Positions 29,671 to 45,992 of a stretch of 63,014 bases of DNA are shown one piece after another. A program made the position numbers and the translations under genes. The notes below the pieces were generated by a model, which worked only from the letters and a program-made list of their open reading frames with translations, searched no databases and was not told where the DNA came from. Positions within the stretch are counted from its first letter, which is position 1. Every line of letters starts with the position of its first letter. The stretch is from Halothiobacillaceae bacterium (GTDB lineage: Bacteria > Pseudomonadota > Gammaproteobacteria > Halothiobacillales > Halothiobacillaceae), in NCBI GenBank assembly GCA_028696185.1, contig JAQVHL010000010.1:1-63014 (forward strand). The letters are read 5' to 3'.

Positions 29671-30861
29671 TTACTCGATGATCTTGGCGACGACGCCGGC
29701 GCCTACGGTACGGCCGCCTTCGCGAATCGCGAAACGAAGACCTTCTTCCATGGCGATGGGGTTGATCAGCGCCACTTTCATGGACACGTTGTCACCCGGC
29801 ATGACCATTTCCACGCCTTCCGGAAGCTCGACCGAGCCGGTCACGTCCGTGGTGCGGAAGTAGAACTGCGGGCGGTAGCCGTTGAAGAACGGGGTGTGAC
29901 GACCACCCTCTTCCTTCGACAGGACGTACACTTCCGCATCAAACTTGGTGTGCGGCTTGATGCTGCCCGGCTTGCACAGTACCTGACCGCGCTCGACGTC
30001 GTCACGTTTGGTGCCGCGAAGCAGTACGCCCACGTTATCACCGGCCTGACCCTGGTCCAGCAGCTTGCGGAACATTTCCACGCCCGTGACGGTGGTCTTC
30101 TGGGTGTCGCGGATGCCGACGATTTCGACTTCCTCGCCCACCTTGATGATGCCGCGCTCGATACGACCGGTCACGACGGTACCGCGACCGGAAATGGAGA
30201 ACACGTCTTCAACCGGCATCAGGAATGCGCCATCTACGGCACGCTCCGGCAGCGGGATGTAGCTGTCCAGCGCTTCCAGCAGGCGCAGTACGGACGGGGC
30301 GCCAATTTCGCTCTGGTCGCCTTCCAGCGCCTTGAGTGCGGAGCCAATGACGACCGGGGTGTCATCGCCCGGGAAGTCGTACTGGGAGAGCAGGTCGCGG
30401 ATTTCCATCTCGACCAGCTCCAGAAGCTCGGCGTCGTCAACCATGTCAGCCTTGTTCAGGAACACGACAATGTACGGTACGCCGACCTGACGAGACAGCA
30501 GGATGTGCTCGCGGGTCTGCGGCATCGGGCCATCCGCTGCGGAGCAAACAAGGATCGCACCGTCCATCTGCGCCGCGCCGGTGATCATGTTCTTCACGTA
30601 GTCGGCGTGACCCGGGCAGTCAACGTGCGCGTAGTGGCGGTTCGCGGACTCATATTCCACATGAGAGGTGGAGATGGTGATACCGCGCGCCTTTTCTTCC
30701 GGCGCCTTGTCGATTTCGTCGAAGGCCTTCAGCTCACCACCAAAGGTCTCTGCCGCCACCTTGGTGATGGCCGCCGTCAGGGTGGTCTTGCCGTGGTCAA
30801 CGTGACCAATCGTGCCCACGTTGACGTGGGGCTTCTTACGCTCAAACTTTTCCTTGGACAT
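29671..30861 (-). CDS. tuf: Elongation factor Tu (copy 1)
   Basis: 396 residues; G1 [42 protein letters not shown] and the domain 2/3 barrels. It brings aminoacyl-tRNA to the ribosome. The protein is identical to copy 2 at 45993-47183 and the DNA also appears identical across the reading frame, diverging right at its ends. Last member of the str operon, with rpsJ immediately downstream. Confidence 0.99.
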   Translation of the reverse strand: MSKEKFERKKPHVNVGTIGHVDHGKTTLTAAITKVAAETFGGELKAFDEIDKAPEEKARGITISTSHVEYESANRHYAHVDCPGHADYVKNMITGAAQMDGAILVCSAADGPMPQTREHILLSRQVGVPYIVVFLNKADMVDDAELLELVEMEIRDLLSQYDFPGDDTPVVIGSALKALEGDQSEIGAPSVLRLLEALDSYIPLPERAVDGAFLMPVEDVFSISGRGTVVTGRIERGIIKVGEEVEIVGIRDTQKTTVTGVEMFRKLLDQGQAGDNVGVLLRGTKRDDVERGQVLCKPGSIKPHTKFDAEVYVLSKEEGGRHTPFFNGYRPQFYFRTTDVTGSVELPEGVEMVMPGDNVSMKVALINPIAMEEGLRFAIREGGRTVGAGVVAKIIE

Positions 30862-30893
30862 GACTTAAAACCTCAGAATGTATATGGATTGAA

Positions 30894-32990
30894 TCAGGCG
30901 TTGCCCTTGATGACCGCCTCGGCAACATTGCGCGGGGTTTCGGCGTACTTGGCAAACTCCATGGAGTAGGTGGCGCGCCCCTGGGTAGCCGAACGCAGGT
31001 CAGTGGCGTAACCGAACATTTCAGCCAGCGGAACCTCCGCGCGGACAATCTTGGAACCACCCGGCGCATCATCCATGCCCTGGATCATGCCGCGACGACG
31101 GTTGATGTCGCCGATAACGTCGCCCATGTAGTCTTCAGGAGTTTCCACCTCAACCTTCATGATCGGTTCGAGCAGAACCGGATCGGCCTTGACGGCCCCC
31201 TCCTTGAAGCCCATCGAGCCAGCGATCTTGAACGCCATTTCCGAGGAGTCGACGTCGTGGTAGGAACCATCGAAGATCGTCACCTTGACATCAACGACAG
31301 GGTAACCGGCGATGACACCGTTCTTGATCTGCTCCTGAATCCCCTTATCGACAGCCGGGATGTATTCACGCGGAACCACCCCCCCGACAATGCCGTTCTC
31401 GAAGACGTAACCCGCCCCCGCCTCAAGCGGCTCGATACGCAACCAGACGTGACCGTACTGACCACGGCCACCAGACTGCCGGACGAACTTGCCTTCGGAC
31501 TCGACCGATTTGCGAATGGTTTCGCGGTAGGCCACCTGCGGCTTGCCAATGTTCGCCTCGACCTTGAACTCGCGACGCATACGGTCAACGATGATTTCAA
31601 GGTGCAATTCACCCATACCACCAATGATGGTCTGACCGGATTCTTCGTCCGTAAAGACACGGAAGGACGGGTCTTCCTGAGCCAGACGGGACAGGGCAAT
31701 ACCCATCTTTTCCTGGTCGCTTTTGGTCTTGGGCTCAACCGCGACGTGAATCACGGGCTCCGGGAAGTCCATGCGCTCCAGGATGATGATGTTGCTCGGA
31801 TCGCAAAGTGTGTCACCGGTAGTGACGTTCTTGAGACCAACGGCTGCGGCGATATCACCGGCACGGACCTCTTCGATTTCCTCGCGGGTATTGGCGTGCA
31901 TCTGCATGACGCGACCAATGCGCTCGCGCGACTGCTTGACCGAGTTGTATACGGTCTCACCTTTCAGCATCACGCCGGAGTAGACGCGAATGAAGGTGAG
32001 CGTGCCGACAAACGGGTCGGTCATGATCTTGAAGGCCAACGCGGAGAACGGCGCCTCATCGGCGGGCTTGCGCTCTGACGGCTCACCATTTTCCAGCTCG
32101 CCCTTGATCGCGGGAACATCGATCGGGGCCGGCAGAAACTCGATCACGCCATCGAGCATGCGCTGCACGCCCTTGTTCTTGAACGCGGAGCCACAGAAGG
32201 CCGGCACGATCTCGTTGGCCAGACAGCGGGCACGAAGACCCAGCTTGATCTCGTCGTCGGAAAGCTCGCCCGAACCGAGATATTTTTCCATCAGCTCTTC
32301 ATTGGCTTCGGCCGCCGCCTCGATCATCTTCTCGCGATACTCCTGCGCGAGCTCCAGCATATCTGCCGGAATGTCGCGGGTATCGTAAGTCATGCCCTTG
32401 TCGGCTTCGTTCCAGTAGATCGCCTTCATGCGAATGAGATCGACAACACCCTGGAAGTTGTCCTCGGCACCAATCGGCAGAACCACCGGTACCGCATTGC
32501 CGCCCAGACGCGCCTTGACCTGCTCCATAACGCGCAGGAAATTGGCGCCCGAACGGTCCATTTTGTTGACAAACGCAATGCGCGGGACGCCATACTTGTT
32601 GGCCTGACGCCAAACCGTCTCGGACTGCGGCTGAACGCCACCGACGGCGCACAGCACGAACACCGCACCGTCAAGCACGCGCAGCGAGCGCTCCACTTCG
32701 ATGGTGAAGTCCACGTGACCCGGGGTATCGATGATGTTGAAACGATGTTGGACAAACTGCTTGTCCATCCCCGACCAGAAGGCGGTGGTCGCAGCGGAGG
32801 TAATCGTGATACCACGCTCCTGCTCCTGCTCCATCCAGTCCATGGTGGCCGCGCCCTCATGAACCTCACCGATCTTGTGGGAAACACCCGTATAGAAAAG
32901 AATGCGCTCGGAGGTTGTCGTTTTCCCGGCGTCAATGTGAGCCATGATGCCGAAATTACGGTAGTGCTCAAGCGATGTCGTACGTGCCAC
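30894..32990 (-). CDS. fusA: Elongation factor G
   Basis: 698 residues, the canonical length. GTPase domain with [29 protein letters not shown] and [10 protein letters not shown]; domains II-V follow, ending with [18 protein letters not shown]. It drives translocation and, with RRF, ribosome recycling. Thirty-two bp to tuf and 15 bp to rpsG. Confidence 0.99.
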   Translation of the reverse strand: MARTTSLEHYRNFGIMAHIDAGKTTTSERILFYTGVSHKIGEVHEGAATMDWMEQEQERGITITSAATTAFWSGMDKQFVQHRFNIIDTPGHVDFTIEVERSLRVLDGAVFVLCAVGGVQPQSETVWRQANKYGVPRIAFVNKMDRSGANFLRVMEQVKARLGGNAVPVVLPIGAEDNFQGVVDLIRMKAIYWNEADKGMTYDTRDIPADMLELAQEYREKMIEAAAEANEELMEKYLGSGELSDDEIKLGLRARCLANEIVPAFCGSAFKNKGVQRMLDGVIEFLPAPIDVPAIKGELENGEPSERKPADEAPFSALAFKIMTDPFVGTLTFIRVYSGVMLKGETVYNSVKQSRERIGRVMQMHANTREEIEEVRAGDIAAAVGLKNVTTGDTLCDPSNIIILERMDFPEPVIHVAVEPKTKSDQEKMGIALSRLAQEDPSFRVFTDEESGQTIIGGMGELHLEIIVDRMRREFKVEANIGKPQVAYRETIRKSVESEGKFVRQSGGRGQYGHVWLRIEPLEAGAGYVFENGIVGGVVPREYIPAVDKGIQEQIKNGVIAGYPVVDVKVTIFDGSYHDVDSSEMAFKIAGSMGFKEGAVKADPVLLEPIMKVEVETPEDYMGDVIGDINRRRGMIQGMDDAPGGSKIVRAEVPLAEMFGYATDLRSATQGRATYSMEFAKYAETPRNVAEAVIKGNA

Positions 32991-33005
32991 AGGTTTGCCC
33001 TCGTC

Positions 33006-33494
<489 letters not shown>

Positions 33495-33869
33495 TTAGCT
33501 TTTCGGTCGCTTGGCGCCGTACTTGGAACGGCCCTGACGACGCTTCGCAACACCCTGGGTATCCAGGCTGCCACGGACGATGTGATAACGCACACCCGGC
33601 AAGTCCTTTACACGACCGCCACGGATCAGGACCACGGAGTGTTCCTGAAGGTTGTGCCCTTCACCACCGATGTAGCCGATCACTTCGAAACCGCTGGTCA
33701 GACGCACCTTGGCGACCTTACGCAGCGCGGAGTTCGGCTTCTTCGGAGTGGTGGTATATACACGGGTGCAGACCCCGCGACGCTGCGGGCAGCCCGCAAG
33801 TGCGGGAACCTTGGTCTTTTCGACCAGGCGCTTGCGCGGCTTGCGTACAAGCTGATTCACTGTTGCCAT
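33495..33869 (-). CDS. rpsL: 30S ribosomal protein S12
   Basis: 124 residues from [16 protein letters not shown]. The streptomycin-region motif [18 protein letters not shown] has wild-type Lys. The second hot-spot loop ([12 protein letters not shown]) is also wild type, so the sequence gives no sign of streptomycin resistance. It is preceded by a strong promoter and a leader hairpin. Confidence 0.98.
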   Translation of the reverse strand: MATVNQLVRKPRKRLVEKTKVPALAGCPQRRGVCTRVYTTTPKKPNSALRKVAKVRLTSGFEVIGYIGGEGHNLQEHSVVLIRGGRVKDLPGVRYHIVRGSLDTQGVAKRRQGRSKYGAKRPKS

Positions 33870-33888
33870 TGGTTCGGTATCTCCAACC

Positions 33889-33920
33889 AAAAAAGTAGCG
33901 ACAGGACGCCCGCCTGTCGC
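33889..33920 (-). terminator. Attenuator-like hairpin in the rpsL leader
   Basis: Stem GCGACAGG/CCTGTCGC (33898-33905 with 33913-33920), 7-nt loop, then TAC and T6 on the minus strand. It sits in the transcribed leader about 12 bases after the -10 box and before the rpsL start, so it would stop or pause transcripts before the str operon. Confidence 0.75.
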
Positions 33921-33931
33921 AAAGGGTTGAA

Positions 33932-33960
33932 ATTCTAGGGACGCGCCACCGGCCTGTCAA
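33932..33960 (-). promoter_or_regulatory. Sigma-70 promoter of the str operon
   Basis: Minus strand: consensus TTGACA (33955-33960), 17 bp, TAGAAT (33932-33937). It lies in the rpoC-rpsL gap, so rpsL-rpsG-fusA-tuf-rpsJ have their own strong start despite following rpoC. Confidence 0.88.
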
Positions 33961-33989
33961 CTTGGCAGGCGTCCCATGGGGTCGTTCGG

Positions 33990-38195
<4,206 letters not shown>

Positions 38196-38275
38196 CGCAA
38201 CTCCTGCAATACGCCGTGGGCGCTGCTGATATCGCGGGGCGCTGTACGCACCCCGCATGCCGGTTCGGGTAGGAC

Positions 38276-41200
38276 TTACTCGCCCTGTTCAAGCTCGATG
38301 TTGATGCCCAGCGAGCGGATTTCCTTCAACAGTACGTTGAAGGATTCCGGCATGCCGGCATCCATGCGGTGGTCGCCGTCGACGATGTTTTTGTACATCT
38401 TGTTGCGGCCATTCACATCGTCAGACTTGACGGTAAGCATTTCCTGCAGGGTGTAGGCCGCGCCATAGGCTTCCAGCGCCCACACTTCCATCTCCCCGAA
38501 ACGCTGGCCACCAAACTGTGCCTTGCCGCCCAGCGGCTGCTGGGTGACCAGGCTGTACGGACCGGTCGATCGGGCGTGCATTTTGTCGTCGACCAGGTGG
38601 TTCAGCTTGAGCATGTACATGTAGCCCACGGTGGTCGGGCGATCAAACGCCTCCCCGGTACGCCCGTCATAGAGCTGTACCTGACCGCTGGCCGGCAGAT
38701 CAGCGAGCTCAAGCATGTGCTTGATTTCTTCTTCCGCTGCCCCGTCGAACACCGGGGTGGCCATGGGCACGCCCTTGGTCAGGTTGCGCGCCATTTCCAG
38801 AAGCTCATCGTCACTGAACTGATCCAGGTCGACCTGCTTCTCGCCACGATGGTTGTAGACTTTTTCAAGGAAGTCCCGAATCTCGACCAGTGCCTTGGCA
38901 CGTTCCTGGCGCAGCATGGCTTCGATCTTGTAACCCAGGCCGCGTGCTGCAAGGCCCAGATGGGTTTCAAGGATCTGTCCGATGTTCATACGTGAAGGCA
39001 CGCCCAGCGGATTCAGACAGATATCGACCGGCTGCCCGTTGTCACGGTACGGCATGTCTTCTTCGGGCACGATCATGGAGACCACACCCTTGTTGCCGTG
39101 ACGGCCGGCCATTTTGTCACCCGGCTGAATACGGCGACGCACAGCAAGATAGACCTTGACCATCTTGAGCACGCCGGGGGCCAGATCGTCCCCTTGCTGA
39201 ATTTTCAGCTTCTTCTCGTGGAACCGACGCTCCGAGTCCTTGCGCTGCTCATCGAGCTTGGCGGCGAACTGCTCGACCTGACGGGCGACAGCCTCATCCG
39301 CCAGACGAATGCGGAACCAGTCTTCACGTGGCAGTGCCGACAACTGCTCTGTGGTGATGGCCATACCCGCTTTCACGCCCGGCCCCCCTTCTGCCTTCTG
39401 GCCTACCAGCAGGTTTTCCAGACGGGCGAAGATGTCATCCTCAATGATGCGCATGCGGTCCTTGAGATCCTTGCGCACGGCCGCAAGATCGGCCTCTTCG
39501 ATTGCTTTGGCGCGAGCGTCCTTCTCAACGCCATCGCGGGTGAACACGCGCACGTCGATAACAGTGCCTTCCATGCCCGGCGGTACGCGCAGGGAAGAAT
39601 CCTTCACATCGGAAGCCTTTTCACCGAAGATCGCGCGCAGAAGCTTCTCTTCCGGCGTCAGCTGGGTTTCGCCCTTGGGCGTCACCTTACCGACCAGAAT
39701 ATCGTTGGGCTTGACCTCCGCTCCGATGTGGACAACGCCAGACTCATCGAGCTTGTTGAGCAGACCTTCCGCGACGTTGGGGATGTCGGCGGTGATTTCC
39801 TCAGGCCCAAGCTTGGTATCGCGAGCGACGCAGGTCAGTTCTTCGATATGGATGGTCGTGAAGCGGTCTTCACGTACCACACGCTCGGAGAGCAGAATGG
39901 AGTCTTCGAAGTTGTAACCATTCCACGGCATGAACGCGACGAGGATGTTCTGCCCCAGCGCCAGCTCACCCATGTCGGTCGAGGGGCCATCGGCCAGCAC
40001 GTCGCCACGGGCGATGATGTCACCGGCTTTCACCAGCGGACGCTGGTTGATGCAGGTATTCTGGTTGGAACGGGTGTATTTGGTGAGGTTGTAGATATCG
40101 ACCCCCACTTCGCCGGCCGTGGTTTCCGCATCATTGACGCGAACCACCACACGGGAAGCATCCACCGCATCCACCACACCACCACGGCGGGCCACCACGG
40201 CAGAGCCGGAATCCACAGCCACCACGCGCTCCATGCCTGTACCGACCAACGGCTTGTCGGCACGCAGGGTGGGAACCGCCTGACGCTGCATGTTCGAGCC
40301 CATCAGGGCGCGGTTGGCATCGTCGTGCTCAAGGAACGGAATCATCGAGGCGGCGACGGAAACGATCTGACGCGGTGAAACGTCCATGTATTCGATCTTG
40401 TCCGGCGTGGACAGGGTGAATTCACCCGCCTGGCGTGCGGAGACGAGATCGCCAATCAGGCGACCTTCTTCATCGACAGTCGAATTGGCCTGCGCAATGG
40501 TGTACTTGGCTTCCTCAATTGCCGACAGGTAGTCCACCTGGGGCGTTACCTTGCCATCGACAACACGACGGTAGGGCGTCTCAAGGAATCCATACTCATT
40601 GGTACGGGCGTAAACCGCCATCGAGTTGATCAGACCGATGTTCGGACCTTCCGGCGTTTCAATCGGGCACACGCGACCATAATGGGTCAGGTGCACGTCG
40701 CGAACTTCGAATCCCGCCCGTTCGCGCGTCAAACCACCGGGCCCAAGGGCCGATACGCGACGCTTGTGCGTGACCTCGGACAGCGGGTTGTTCTGGTCCA
40801 TGAACTGCGAGAGCTGAGAGGAACCGAAAAACTCTTTGATCGCGGCCGCGACCGGCTTGGCATTGATCAGCTCCTGCGGCATCAAGCCTTCGGATTCCGC
40901 AAGGCCCAGACGCTCCTTCACGGCACGTTCGACACGCACCAGACCGATGCGGAAGACGTTTTCAGCCATCTCGCCCACCGAGCGCACGCGACGGTTGCCC
41001 AGGTGGTCGATATCGTCGGTCTGACCGTTGCCGTTGCGGATGTCGATCAACACCTTGATGACATCGATGATGTCGGCCGTATCGCCGCTGACTTCGAGCA
41101 GCTTACGTGCTTCCTCGTCACCGCGAGATGCCAGTGCGCCGAAGTACACCGGATCGCAAAGCACACCGGGGCCGACATCCCCTTCGCGGTTCACACGGCG

Positions 41201-42439
41201 GTTGAACTTCATGCGGCCCACGGTGGAGAGATCGTAGCGGTCCTCGGAGAAGAACAGCCCATGGAAAAGCGCTTCGGCCGCGTCTTTGGTCGGCGGTTCA
41301 CCCGGACGCATCATGCGGTAGATTTCAACCATCGCATCCAGCGGAGTGACGGTCTGATCGGCTCTCAGGGTCAGGGAAATGAACGGACCACGATCCACGT
41401 CGTTGAAATACAGCGTGGAGAATTCACGGATCCCGGCCTCGGCAATCTTGCGCAACAGTTCGACCGTGAGCTCGTCGTTAGCCTTGGCGATCAGCTCACC
41501 CGTGCTGGTATCGACAAGATCGCGCGCGAGGATCTGACCGATCAGATAGTCTTCGGGGACTTCAAGACGCTCGATACCCGCCTTGGTGATGTCGCGGACA
41601 TGCTTCGCGGTGATACGACGCCCGGATTCGACAATCAGCTGGTCACCGATGCGAATATCGAAGGCGGCGTTTTCGCCTTTAAGCCGCTCGGGAACCAGCG
41701 CGAGTTCGAAGCGCCCCATTCCCTCCACGTGGTAATCGTGGAAATCGAAGAACATCTCCAGCATCTGCGCATTGGTATAACCCAGGGCACGCAGCAGAAC
41801 CGTCACCGGCAACTTGCGACGGCGGTCGATACGCGCGAACAGCAGGTCCTTGGGGTCGAACTCGAAATCGAGCCACGAACCACGATAAGGAATCACCCGC
41901 GCGGAGAACAGCAACTTGCCCGAAGAGTGGGTCTTGCCCTTGTCATGATCGAAGAAGACACCAGGCGAGCGATGCAGCTGGGAGACGATCACACGCTCGG
42001 TGCCATTGACGACGAAGGTGCCGGAGTCGGTCATCAGGGGGATTTCCCCCATGTACACTTCCTGCTCGCGAACATCCTTAACGATGCGCGTGCCCGCCGG
42101 GGCATCCTTGTCATAAATCGCCAGACGCATCTTCACACGCAACGGCGCCGCATAGGTCAGACCACGAATCTGACATTCCTTCACGTCGAAGGGCGGCTCG
42201 CCGAGTCGGTAGTCAACGTACTCGAGCGTCGCGTTTCCCGAGTGACTGGAAATCGGGAATACGGACTTCAGCGCGGCGTGCAACCCCATGTCACGGCGAA
42301 CCGCCAGCGTCGAGCCTTCCTGCAGGAACCCCTTGTAGGAGTCAACCTGGGTGGCGAGCAGATACGGAACCTTGAGAATGGGGGGCCGTTTTCCGAAATC
42401 CTTGCGAATGCGCTTCTTCTCGGTGAATGAGTAGCTCAT
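38276..42439 (-). CDS. rpoB: DNA-directed RNA polymerase subunit beta
   Basis: 1387 residues from [20 protein letters not shown]; the open frame extends 36 codons upstream into the rplL gap and was trimmed. The rifampicin region reads [29 protein letters not shown], the sensitive form. The C terminus [21 protein letters not shown] contacts beta'. Eighty bp separate it from rpoC. Confidence 0.99.
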   Translation of the reverse strand: MSYSFTEKKRIRKDFGKRPPILKVPYLLATQVDSYKGFLQEGSTLAVRRDMGLHAALKSVFPISSHSGNATLEYVDYRLGEPPFDVKECQIRGLTYAAPLRVKMRLAIYDKDAPAGTRIVKDVREQEVYMGEIPLMTDSGTFVVNGTERVIVSQLHRSPGVFFDHDKGKTHSSGKLLFSARVIPYRGSWLDFEFDPKDLLFARIDRRRKLPVTVLLRALGYTNAQMLEMFFDFHDYHVEGMGRFELALVPERLKGENAAFDIRIGDQLIVESGRRITAKHVRDITKAGIERLEVPEDYLIGQILARDLVDTSTGELIAKANDELTVELLRKIAEAGIREFSTLYFNDVDRGPFISLTLRADQTVTPLDAMVEIYRMMRPGEPPTKDAAEALFHGLFFSEDRYDLSTVGRMKFNRRVNREGDVGPGVLCDPVYFGALASRGDEEARKLLEVSGDTADIIDVIKVLIDIRNGNGQTDDIDHLGNRRVRSVGEMAENVFRIGLVRVERAVKERLGLAESEGLMPQELINAKPVAAAIKEFFGSSQLSQFMDQNNPLSEVTHKRRVSALGPGGLTRERAGFEVRDVHLTHYGRVCPIETPEGPNIGLINSMAVYARTNEYGFLETPYRRVVDGKVTPQVDYLSAIEEAKYTIAQANSTVDEEGRLIGDLVSARQAGEFTLSTPDKIEYMDVSPRQIVSVAASMIPFLEHDDANRALMGSNMQRQAVPTLRADKPLVGTGMERVVAVDSGSAVVARRGGVVDAVDASRVVVRVNDAETTAGEVGVDIYNLTKYTRSNQNTCINQRPLVKAGDIIARGDVLADGPSTDMGELALGQNILVAFMPWNGYNFEDSILLSERVVREDRFTTIHIEELTCVARDTKLGPEEITADIPNVAEGLLNKLDESGVVHIGAEVKPNDILVGKVTPKGETQLTPEEKLLRAIFGEKASDVKDSSLRVPPGMEGTVIDVRVFTRDGVEKDARAKAIEEADLAAVRKDLKDRMRIIEDDIFARLENLLVGQKAEGGPGVKAGMAITTEQLSALPREDWFRIRLADEAVARQVEQFAAKLDEQRKDSERRFHEKKLKIQQGDDLAPGVLKMVKVYLAVRRRIQPGDKMAGRHGNKGVVSMIVPEEDMPYRDNGQPVDICLNPLGVPSRMNIGQILETHLGLAARGLGYKIEAMLRQERAKALVEIRDFLEKVYNHRGEKQVDLDQFSDDELLEMARNLTKGVPMATPVFDGAAEEEIKHMLELADLPASGQVQLYDGRTGEAFDRPTTVGYMYMLKLNHLVDDKMHARSTGPYSLVTQQPLGGKAQFGGQRFGEMEVWALEAYGAAYTLQEMLTVKSDDVNGRNKMYKNIVDGDHRMDAGMPESFNVLLKEIRSLGINIELEQGE

Positions 42440-42563
42440 CTGGTTTCCTCTTCGGAACAGCGAAATCTGGCCCTGTCGGGGCGTAGAGGACTGTGCCTCT
42501 AAAGCAAGAAAAGGCCGGCAGCCTATTGCTGCCAGCCGATACATCATCCCGGGTTAGCCAGGA

Positions 42564-42938
42564 TTACTTCAGCTCGACCTTGGCGCCTGCCTCTTCGAGC
42601 TTCTTCTTCATGGTTTCGGCGTCGGCCTTGGAAGCCGCTTCCTTAACGGTAGACGGTACGCCCTCAACCATGTCTTTGGCTTCTTTCAGACCCAGGCCGG
42701 TGATCTCACGCACGGCCTTGATCACGCCGACCTTGTTCTCGCCGAAAGAGGTCATGACAACGTCGAACTCGGTCTTCTCTTCAGCAGCCGGAGCAGCAGC
42801 AGCCGGAGCAGCAGCCACAGCTACAGCCGCAGCGGCAGTCACGCCGAACTTCTCTTCCATGGCGGAGATCAGGTCAACAACCTCCATGACGGTCATGTTG
42901 GAGATTGCTTCGAGAATGTCGTCTTTGCTAACAGCCAT
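42564..42938 (-). CDS. rplL: 50S ribosomal protein L7/L12
   Basis: 124 residues from [20 protein letters not shown], the N-terminal dimer domain, an Ala-rich hinge (about 35-55) and a C-terminal domain with [20 protein letters not shown] that recruits GTPase factors. ATG 42938 was preferred to the GTG three codons upstream. Confidence 0.98.
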   Translation of the reverse strand: MAVSKDDILEAISNMTVMEVVDLISAMEEKFGVTAAAAVAVAAAPAAAAPAAEEKTEFDVVMTSFGENKVGVIKAVREITGLGLKEAKDMVEGVPSTVKEAASKADAETMKKKLEEAGAKVELK

Positions 42939-42980
42939 TTTGTTCACCTAAAAATACGAATGGGGTTTACGCGAAGCCGC

Positions 42981-43508
42981 TCAAGCGGCTTCTTTCTGAT
43001 CGCGGATCGCGGCAACGGTACGGACGAGTTTGCCCGGTACTTCGTTGAGCGTGCGAACGAACTTGGCGATCGGAGCCTGCATGACCGACATGAGCATGGA
43101 CAGAGCCTGCTCGCGAGTCGGAATGCTGGCGACGCGGTCGAGTTCGGATGCCGGGTAGAGCTTGCCACCAATGGATACAAGCCGGACAACCAGCTTGTTA
43201 TTATCCTTGGCGAAATCGCGCATCAGACGCGCGGCCGCGCCCGGATCCTCCAGCGAGAATGCAAGAACGAGCGGGCCACTCAGACCTTCGCTCATGCACT
43301 CGAATTCGGTTCCGGCAACGGCACGACGCGCCAGCGTGTTCTTGACGACGCGAACATAGACACCCTTTTCACGCGCCTGAACGCGCAGGGCCGTCATCTT
43401 TTCGACGGTCAGACCGCTATATTCCGCCGCAACGGCGGAAAGTGCGCGGGATGCAACTTCGGCTACCTCGGCAACGACGACCTTCTTGTCTTCCAGTGTC
43501 AATGCCAT
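42981..43508 (-). CDS. rplJ: 50S ribosomal protein L10
   Basis: 175 residues; MALTLEDKKVVVAEVAEVA start, LRVQAREKGVYVRVVKNTLARRAV, and a C-terminal helix that carries the L7/L12 dimers. In E. coli the L10-L12 complex represses its own mRNA by binding the leader; the 204-bp leader here fits that scheme. Confidence 0.98.
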   Translation of the reverse strand: MALTLEDKKVVVAEVAEVASRALSAVAAEYSGLTVEKMTALRVQAREKGVYVRVVKNTLARRAVAGTEFECMSEGLSGPLVLAFSLEDPGAAARLMRDFAKDNNKLVVRLVSIGGKLYPASELDRVASIPTREQALSMLMSVMQAPIAKFVRTLNEVPGKLVRTVAAIRDQKEAA

Positions 43509-43712
43509 TGATACAACCTCGATAGCGGAGAGACACTGCTCTCCTCTTGCCTTGAACGGAGGATTTCTCCTCCCCTTTCACGGCCAGCCATATGTTCGTA
43601 AACGCCCATGGGCTGCGCCGTCTACGCGGGCGACTTCGAAAAGTCCTTAAGCCCGAGAACGGGCACCCGCGGTCTCAGACAGGCCGGCGCTTGACGCCGG
43701 CCGCCCAAATCG
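43509..43712 (-). promoter_or_regulatory. rplJ leader (L10 autoregulatory region, candidate)
   Basis: About 204 bp between rplA and rplJ with several inverted repeats: a GGCCGGCG/CGCCGGCC stem just after the rplA stop, and a GGAGGAGAAATCCTCC-type hairpin closer to rplJ. Position and length fit the L10(L12)4-binding leader. No binding site was proven. Confidence 0.5.
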
Positions 43713-44408
43713 TTACGCAGTCACGGTCGAAGGATCGACCGCAAGACCCGGCCCCATGGTCGTGGAGACGGTGATGCGCTTCATGTAGATACCTTTCGCC
43801 GCCGAAGGCTTGGCGCGGTTCAGATCGGAGAGCAGTGCATTGAGGTTTTCAAGCAGCGCCTCGGGATCAAAACTGACCTTGCCAATGGTGCAGTGAATGA
43901 TACCGGCCTTGTCGGTACGGTAACGGACCTGACCGGCCTTGGCATTCTTTACCGCACCGGCGACATCCATCGTCACGGTACCGACCTTGGGGTTCGGCAT
44001 AAGACCGCGCGGACCCAGGATCTGGCCCAGCTGACCGACGACACGCATGGCGTCCGGCGTGGCGATGACCACGTCGAAATCCATGTTGCCCGCCTTGATG
44101 GAATCCCCCAGGTCTTCGAAACCGACGATGTCGGCCCCGGCCGCTTTAGCCGCCTCAGCATTGGCGCCCTGGGCGAATACCGCAACGCGCACGCTCTTGC
44201 CTGTACCGCGCGGAAGCACGGTGGCGCCACGCACAACCTGATCGGAGCGACGCGGATCGACACCGAGGTTCACCGCCACATCGACTGACTCAACGAATTT
44301 CACGCTGGAAAGCGACTTGAGGACATCGAAAGCCTCGTTCACCGGATAGAGGCGATTGGCATCGACCTTCTCGCGGATTGCCTTCTGACGCTTGGTAAGC
44401 TTGGCCAT
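43713..44408 (-). CDS. rplA: 50S ribosomal protein L1
   Basis: 231 residues from [15 protein letters not shown], with [22 protein letters not shown] and the [18 protein letters not shown] segment. L1 forms the mobile L1 stalk at the E site and represses rplKA in E. coli. The start follows the rplK stop by 1 bp. Confidence 0.98.
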   Translation of the reverse strand: MAKLTKRQKAIREKVDANRLYPVNEAFDVLKSLSSVKFVESVDVAVNLGVDPRRSDQVVRGATVLPRGTGKSVRVAVFAQGANAEAAKAAGADIVGFEDLGDSIKAGNMDFDVVIATPDAMRVVGQLGQILGPRGLMPNPKVGTVTMDVAGAVKNAKAGQVRYRTDKAGIIHCTIGKVSFDPEALLENLNALLSDLNRAKPSAAKGIYMKRITVSTTMGPGLAVDPSTVTA

Positions 44409-44409
44409 C

Positions 44410-44841
44410 TCACACACCCTCCACGTTCAGACCCATACTGCGTGCACTGCCGGCGATGGTACGCACGGCAGCATCCATATCGGATGCAGTCAGATCGGGG
44501 CGCTTGGTCTTTGCGATTTCTTCAAGCTGAGCGCGGGTAACCGTACCCACTTTCTTGGTATTCGGGTTGCTCGAACCACTCTGGATACCCACTGCCTTTT
44601 TCAGCAGCACGGTAGCCGGCGGGGTCTTCATGATGAAGGTAAAGCTCTTGTCGCTGTACACGGTGATGACCACCGGCAGCGGCAGACCCGGCTCGACGCC
44701 CTGGGTAGCGGCATTGAACTCCTTACAGAAGCCCATGATATTGACGCCGTGCTGACCCAGTGCGGGACCGATCGGAGGACTCGGGTTTGCCTGCCCGGCC
44801 TTCACCTGCAGCTTGATATAAGCCTGGACTTTCTTGGCCAT
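44410..44841 (-). CDS. rplK: 50S ribosomal protein L11
   Basis: 143 residues; [20 protein letters not shown] start with the proline-rich NTD that binds thiopeptides ([20 protein letters not shown]) and the rRNA-binding CTD ending [10 protein letters not shown]. It is the base of the GTPase-associated centre and is needed for RelA activation. Confidence 0.98.
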   Translation of the reverse strand: MAKKVQAYIKLQVKAGQANPSPPIGPALGQHGVNIMGFCKEFNAATQGVEPGLPLPVVITVYSDKSFTFIMKTPPATVLLKKAVGIQSGSSNPNTKKVGTVTRAQLEEIAKTKRPDLTASDMDAAVRTIAGSARSMGLNVEGV

Positions 44842-44897
44842 GATTTACTCTCGATTTGGGTACAAACGCCTGATTAGGGCTCCCCGTTACTAACAGG

Positions 44898-45431
44898 TCA
44901 GACTTTTTCCACCTGACCAAAATCAAGCTCCACCGGAGTGGAACGACCGAAAATGCTGACCGCGACATGCAGCCGACTCTTCTCGTAATTGACTTCCTCG
45001 ACGACACCATTGAAGTCGTTGAACGGGCCATCGCAGACGCGAACCACCTCGCCCACCTCGAACAGGGTCTTCGGGCGCGGCTTGTCCACACCCTCACGGA
45101 CGCGATTAAGAATGGCGTCCGCCTCACGCTCGCTGATCGGCGCCGGCTTGTCTGCCGTACCGCCGATAAAGCCCAGAACGCGCGGTACAGAGCGAACCAG
45201 ATGCCAAGCCTCATCGTTCATGTCGATCTGCACGAGAACATAGCCGGGAAAGAACTTCCGCTCGCTCTTGCGCTTGACCCCTTCGCGCATCTCCACCACC
45301 TCCTCGGAGGGGACAAGAATCTGCCCGAAACGATCCTGGATACCCGAACGGGCAATGCGCTCCTCAAGGGAGCGCTTCACGGCATTCTCATACTGGGAGA
45401 AGGCCTGCACGACATACCAACGCATGGACAT
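44898..45431 (-). CDS. nusG: Transcription termination/antitermination protein NusG
   Basis: 177 residues starting [20 protein letters not shown]; the NGN domain (residues about 3-115) binds RNA polymerase, and the KOW domain (about 125-177, [20 protein letters not shown]) binds Rho or S10. Three ATGs cluster here (45434, 45431, 45425); the second best fits the AGGGGG site. It overlaps or abuts the secE stop, the standard secE-nusG pairing. Confidence 0.97.
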   Translation of the reverse strand: MSMRWYVVQAFSQYENAVKRSLEERIARSGIQDRFGQILVPSEEVVEMREGVKRKSERKFFPGYVLVQIDMNDEAWHLVRSVPRVLGFIGGTADKPAPISEREADAILNRVREGVDKPRPKTLFEVGEVVRVCDGPFNDFNGVVEEVNYEKSRLHVAVSIFGRSTPVELDFGQVEKV

Positions 45432-45433
45432 CA

Positions 45434-45811
45434 TCAGCCCCCTTGACCGGTCAGGCCGCGCACGGCCCACATCAACAACGAATCAACCAGCCACAGGAAA
45501 AGACCGATCAACACAACAACAAGAAGAACCACCAGAGTGGTCTGCACCGTCTCCTGACGAGTCGGCCAGACCATCTTGCGCACTTCGCTTCTGGAATCGC
45601 GGGCAAACGCCCACAAGCCCTTGCCGACCGCGGTGGTGTACACAAGCCCCAGCCCCACGGCAACAGCCGCAAGCACCACAGCAATGCGCACAAACAACGG
45701 CTGCGCTCCTAACGCATAAAAGCCGACAATCCCCGCCAACAGAACAATTAGCGCGGAGGCCAGCTTGAACGTGTCGAGCTTGGACGACTGGGTTTCTGCC
45801 TTCACAAGCAT
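45434..45811 (-). CDS. secE: Preprotein translocase subunit SecE
   Basis: 125 residues, the three-membrane-segment form of gammaproteobacteria (about 16-35, 40-62, 95-118). The conserved amphipathic stretch [20 protein letters not shown] precedes the last, essential segment. It clamps SecY in the inner membrane. Confidence 0.97.
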   Translation of the reverse strand: MLVKAETQSSKLDTFKLASALIVLLAGIVGFYALGAQPLFVRIAVVLAAVAVGLGLVYTTAVGKGLWAFARDSRSEVRKMVWPTRQETVQTTLVVLLVVVLIGLFLWLVDSLLMWAVRGLTGQGG

Positions 45812-45843
45812 GGAGAAGAAATCTCTAGGAGCACCGCCAAAGG

Positions 45844-45919
45844 TGGCAGGGCAGGAGGGAATCGAACCCCCAACCTACGGTTTTGGAGACCGTCGCTCTG
45901 CCAATTGAGCTACTGCCCT
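45844..45919 (-). tRNA. tRNA-Trp (anticodon CCA)
   Basis: 76 nt on the minus strand, acceptor AGGGCAG paired with CTGCCCT, anticodon CCA within GGTCTCCAAAACC, and an encoded 3' CCA. It lies between tuf copy 2 and secE, a frequent position in proteobacteria. Confidence 0.98.
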
Positions 45920-45930
45920 GTGACGGTAAC

Positions 45931-45966
45931 GAAAAATGAAGCGGGGATCATACAACATATCCCCGC
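45931..45966 (-). terminator. Intrinsic terminator after tuf copy 2
   Basis: Stem GCGGGGAT/ATCCCCGC (45941-45948 with 45959-45966), 10-nt loop, then TTCATTTTT on the minus strand. It closes the tRNA-tuf unit before tRNA-Trp, so secE-nusG must be read from another start or by read-through. Confidence 0.85.
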
Positions 45967-45992
45967 ACTACCACAAGAAACCCGCGAAAGGT

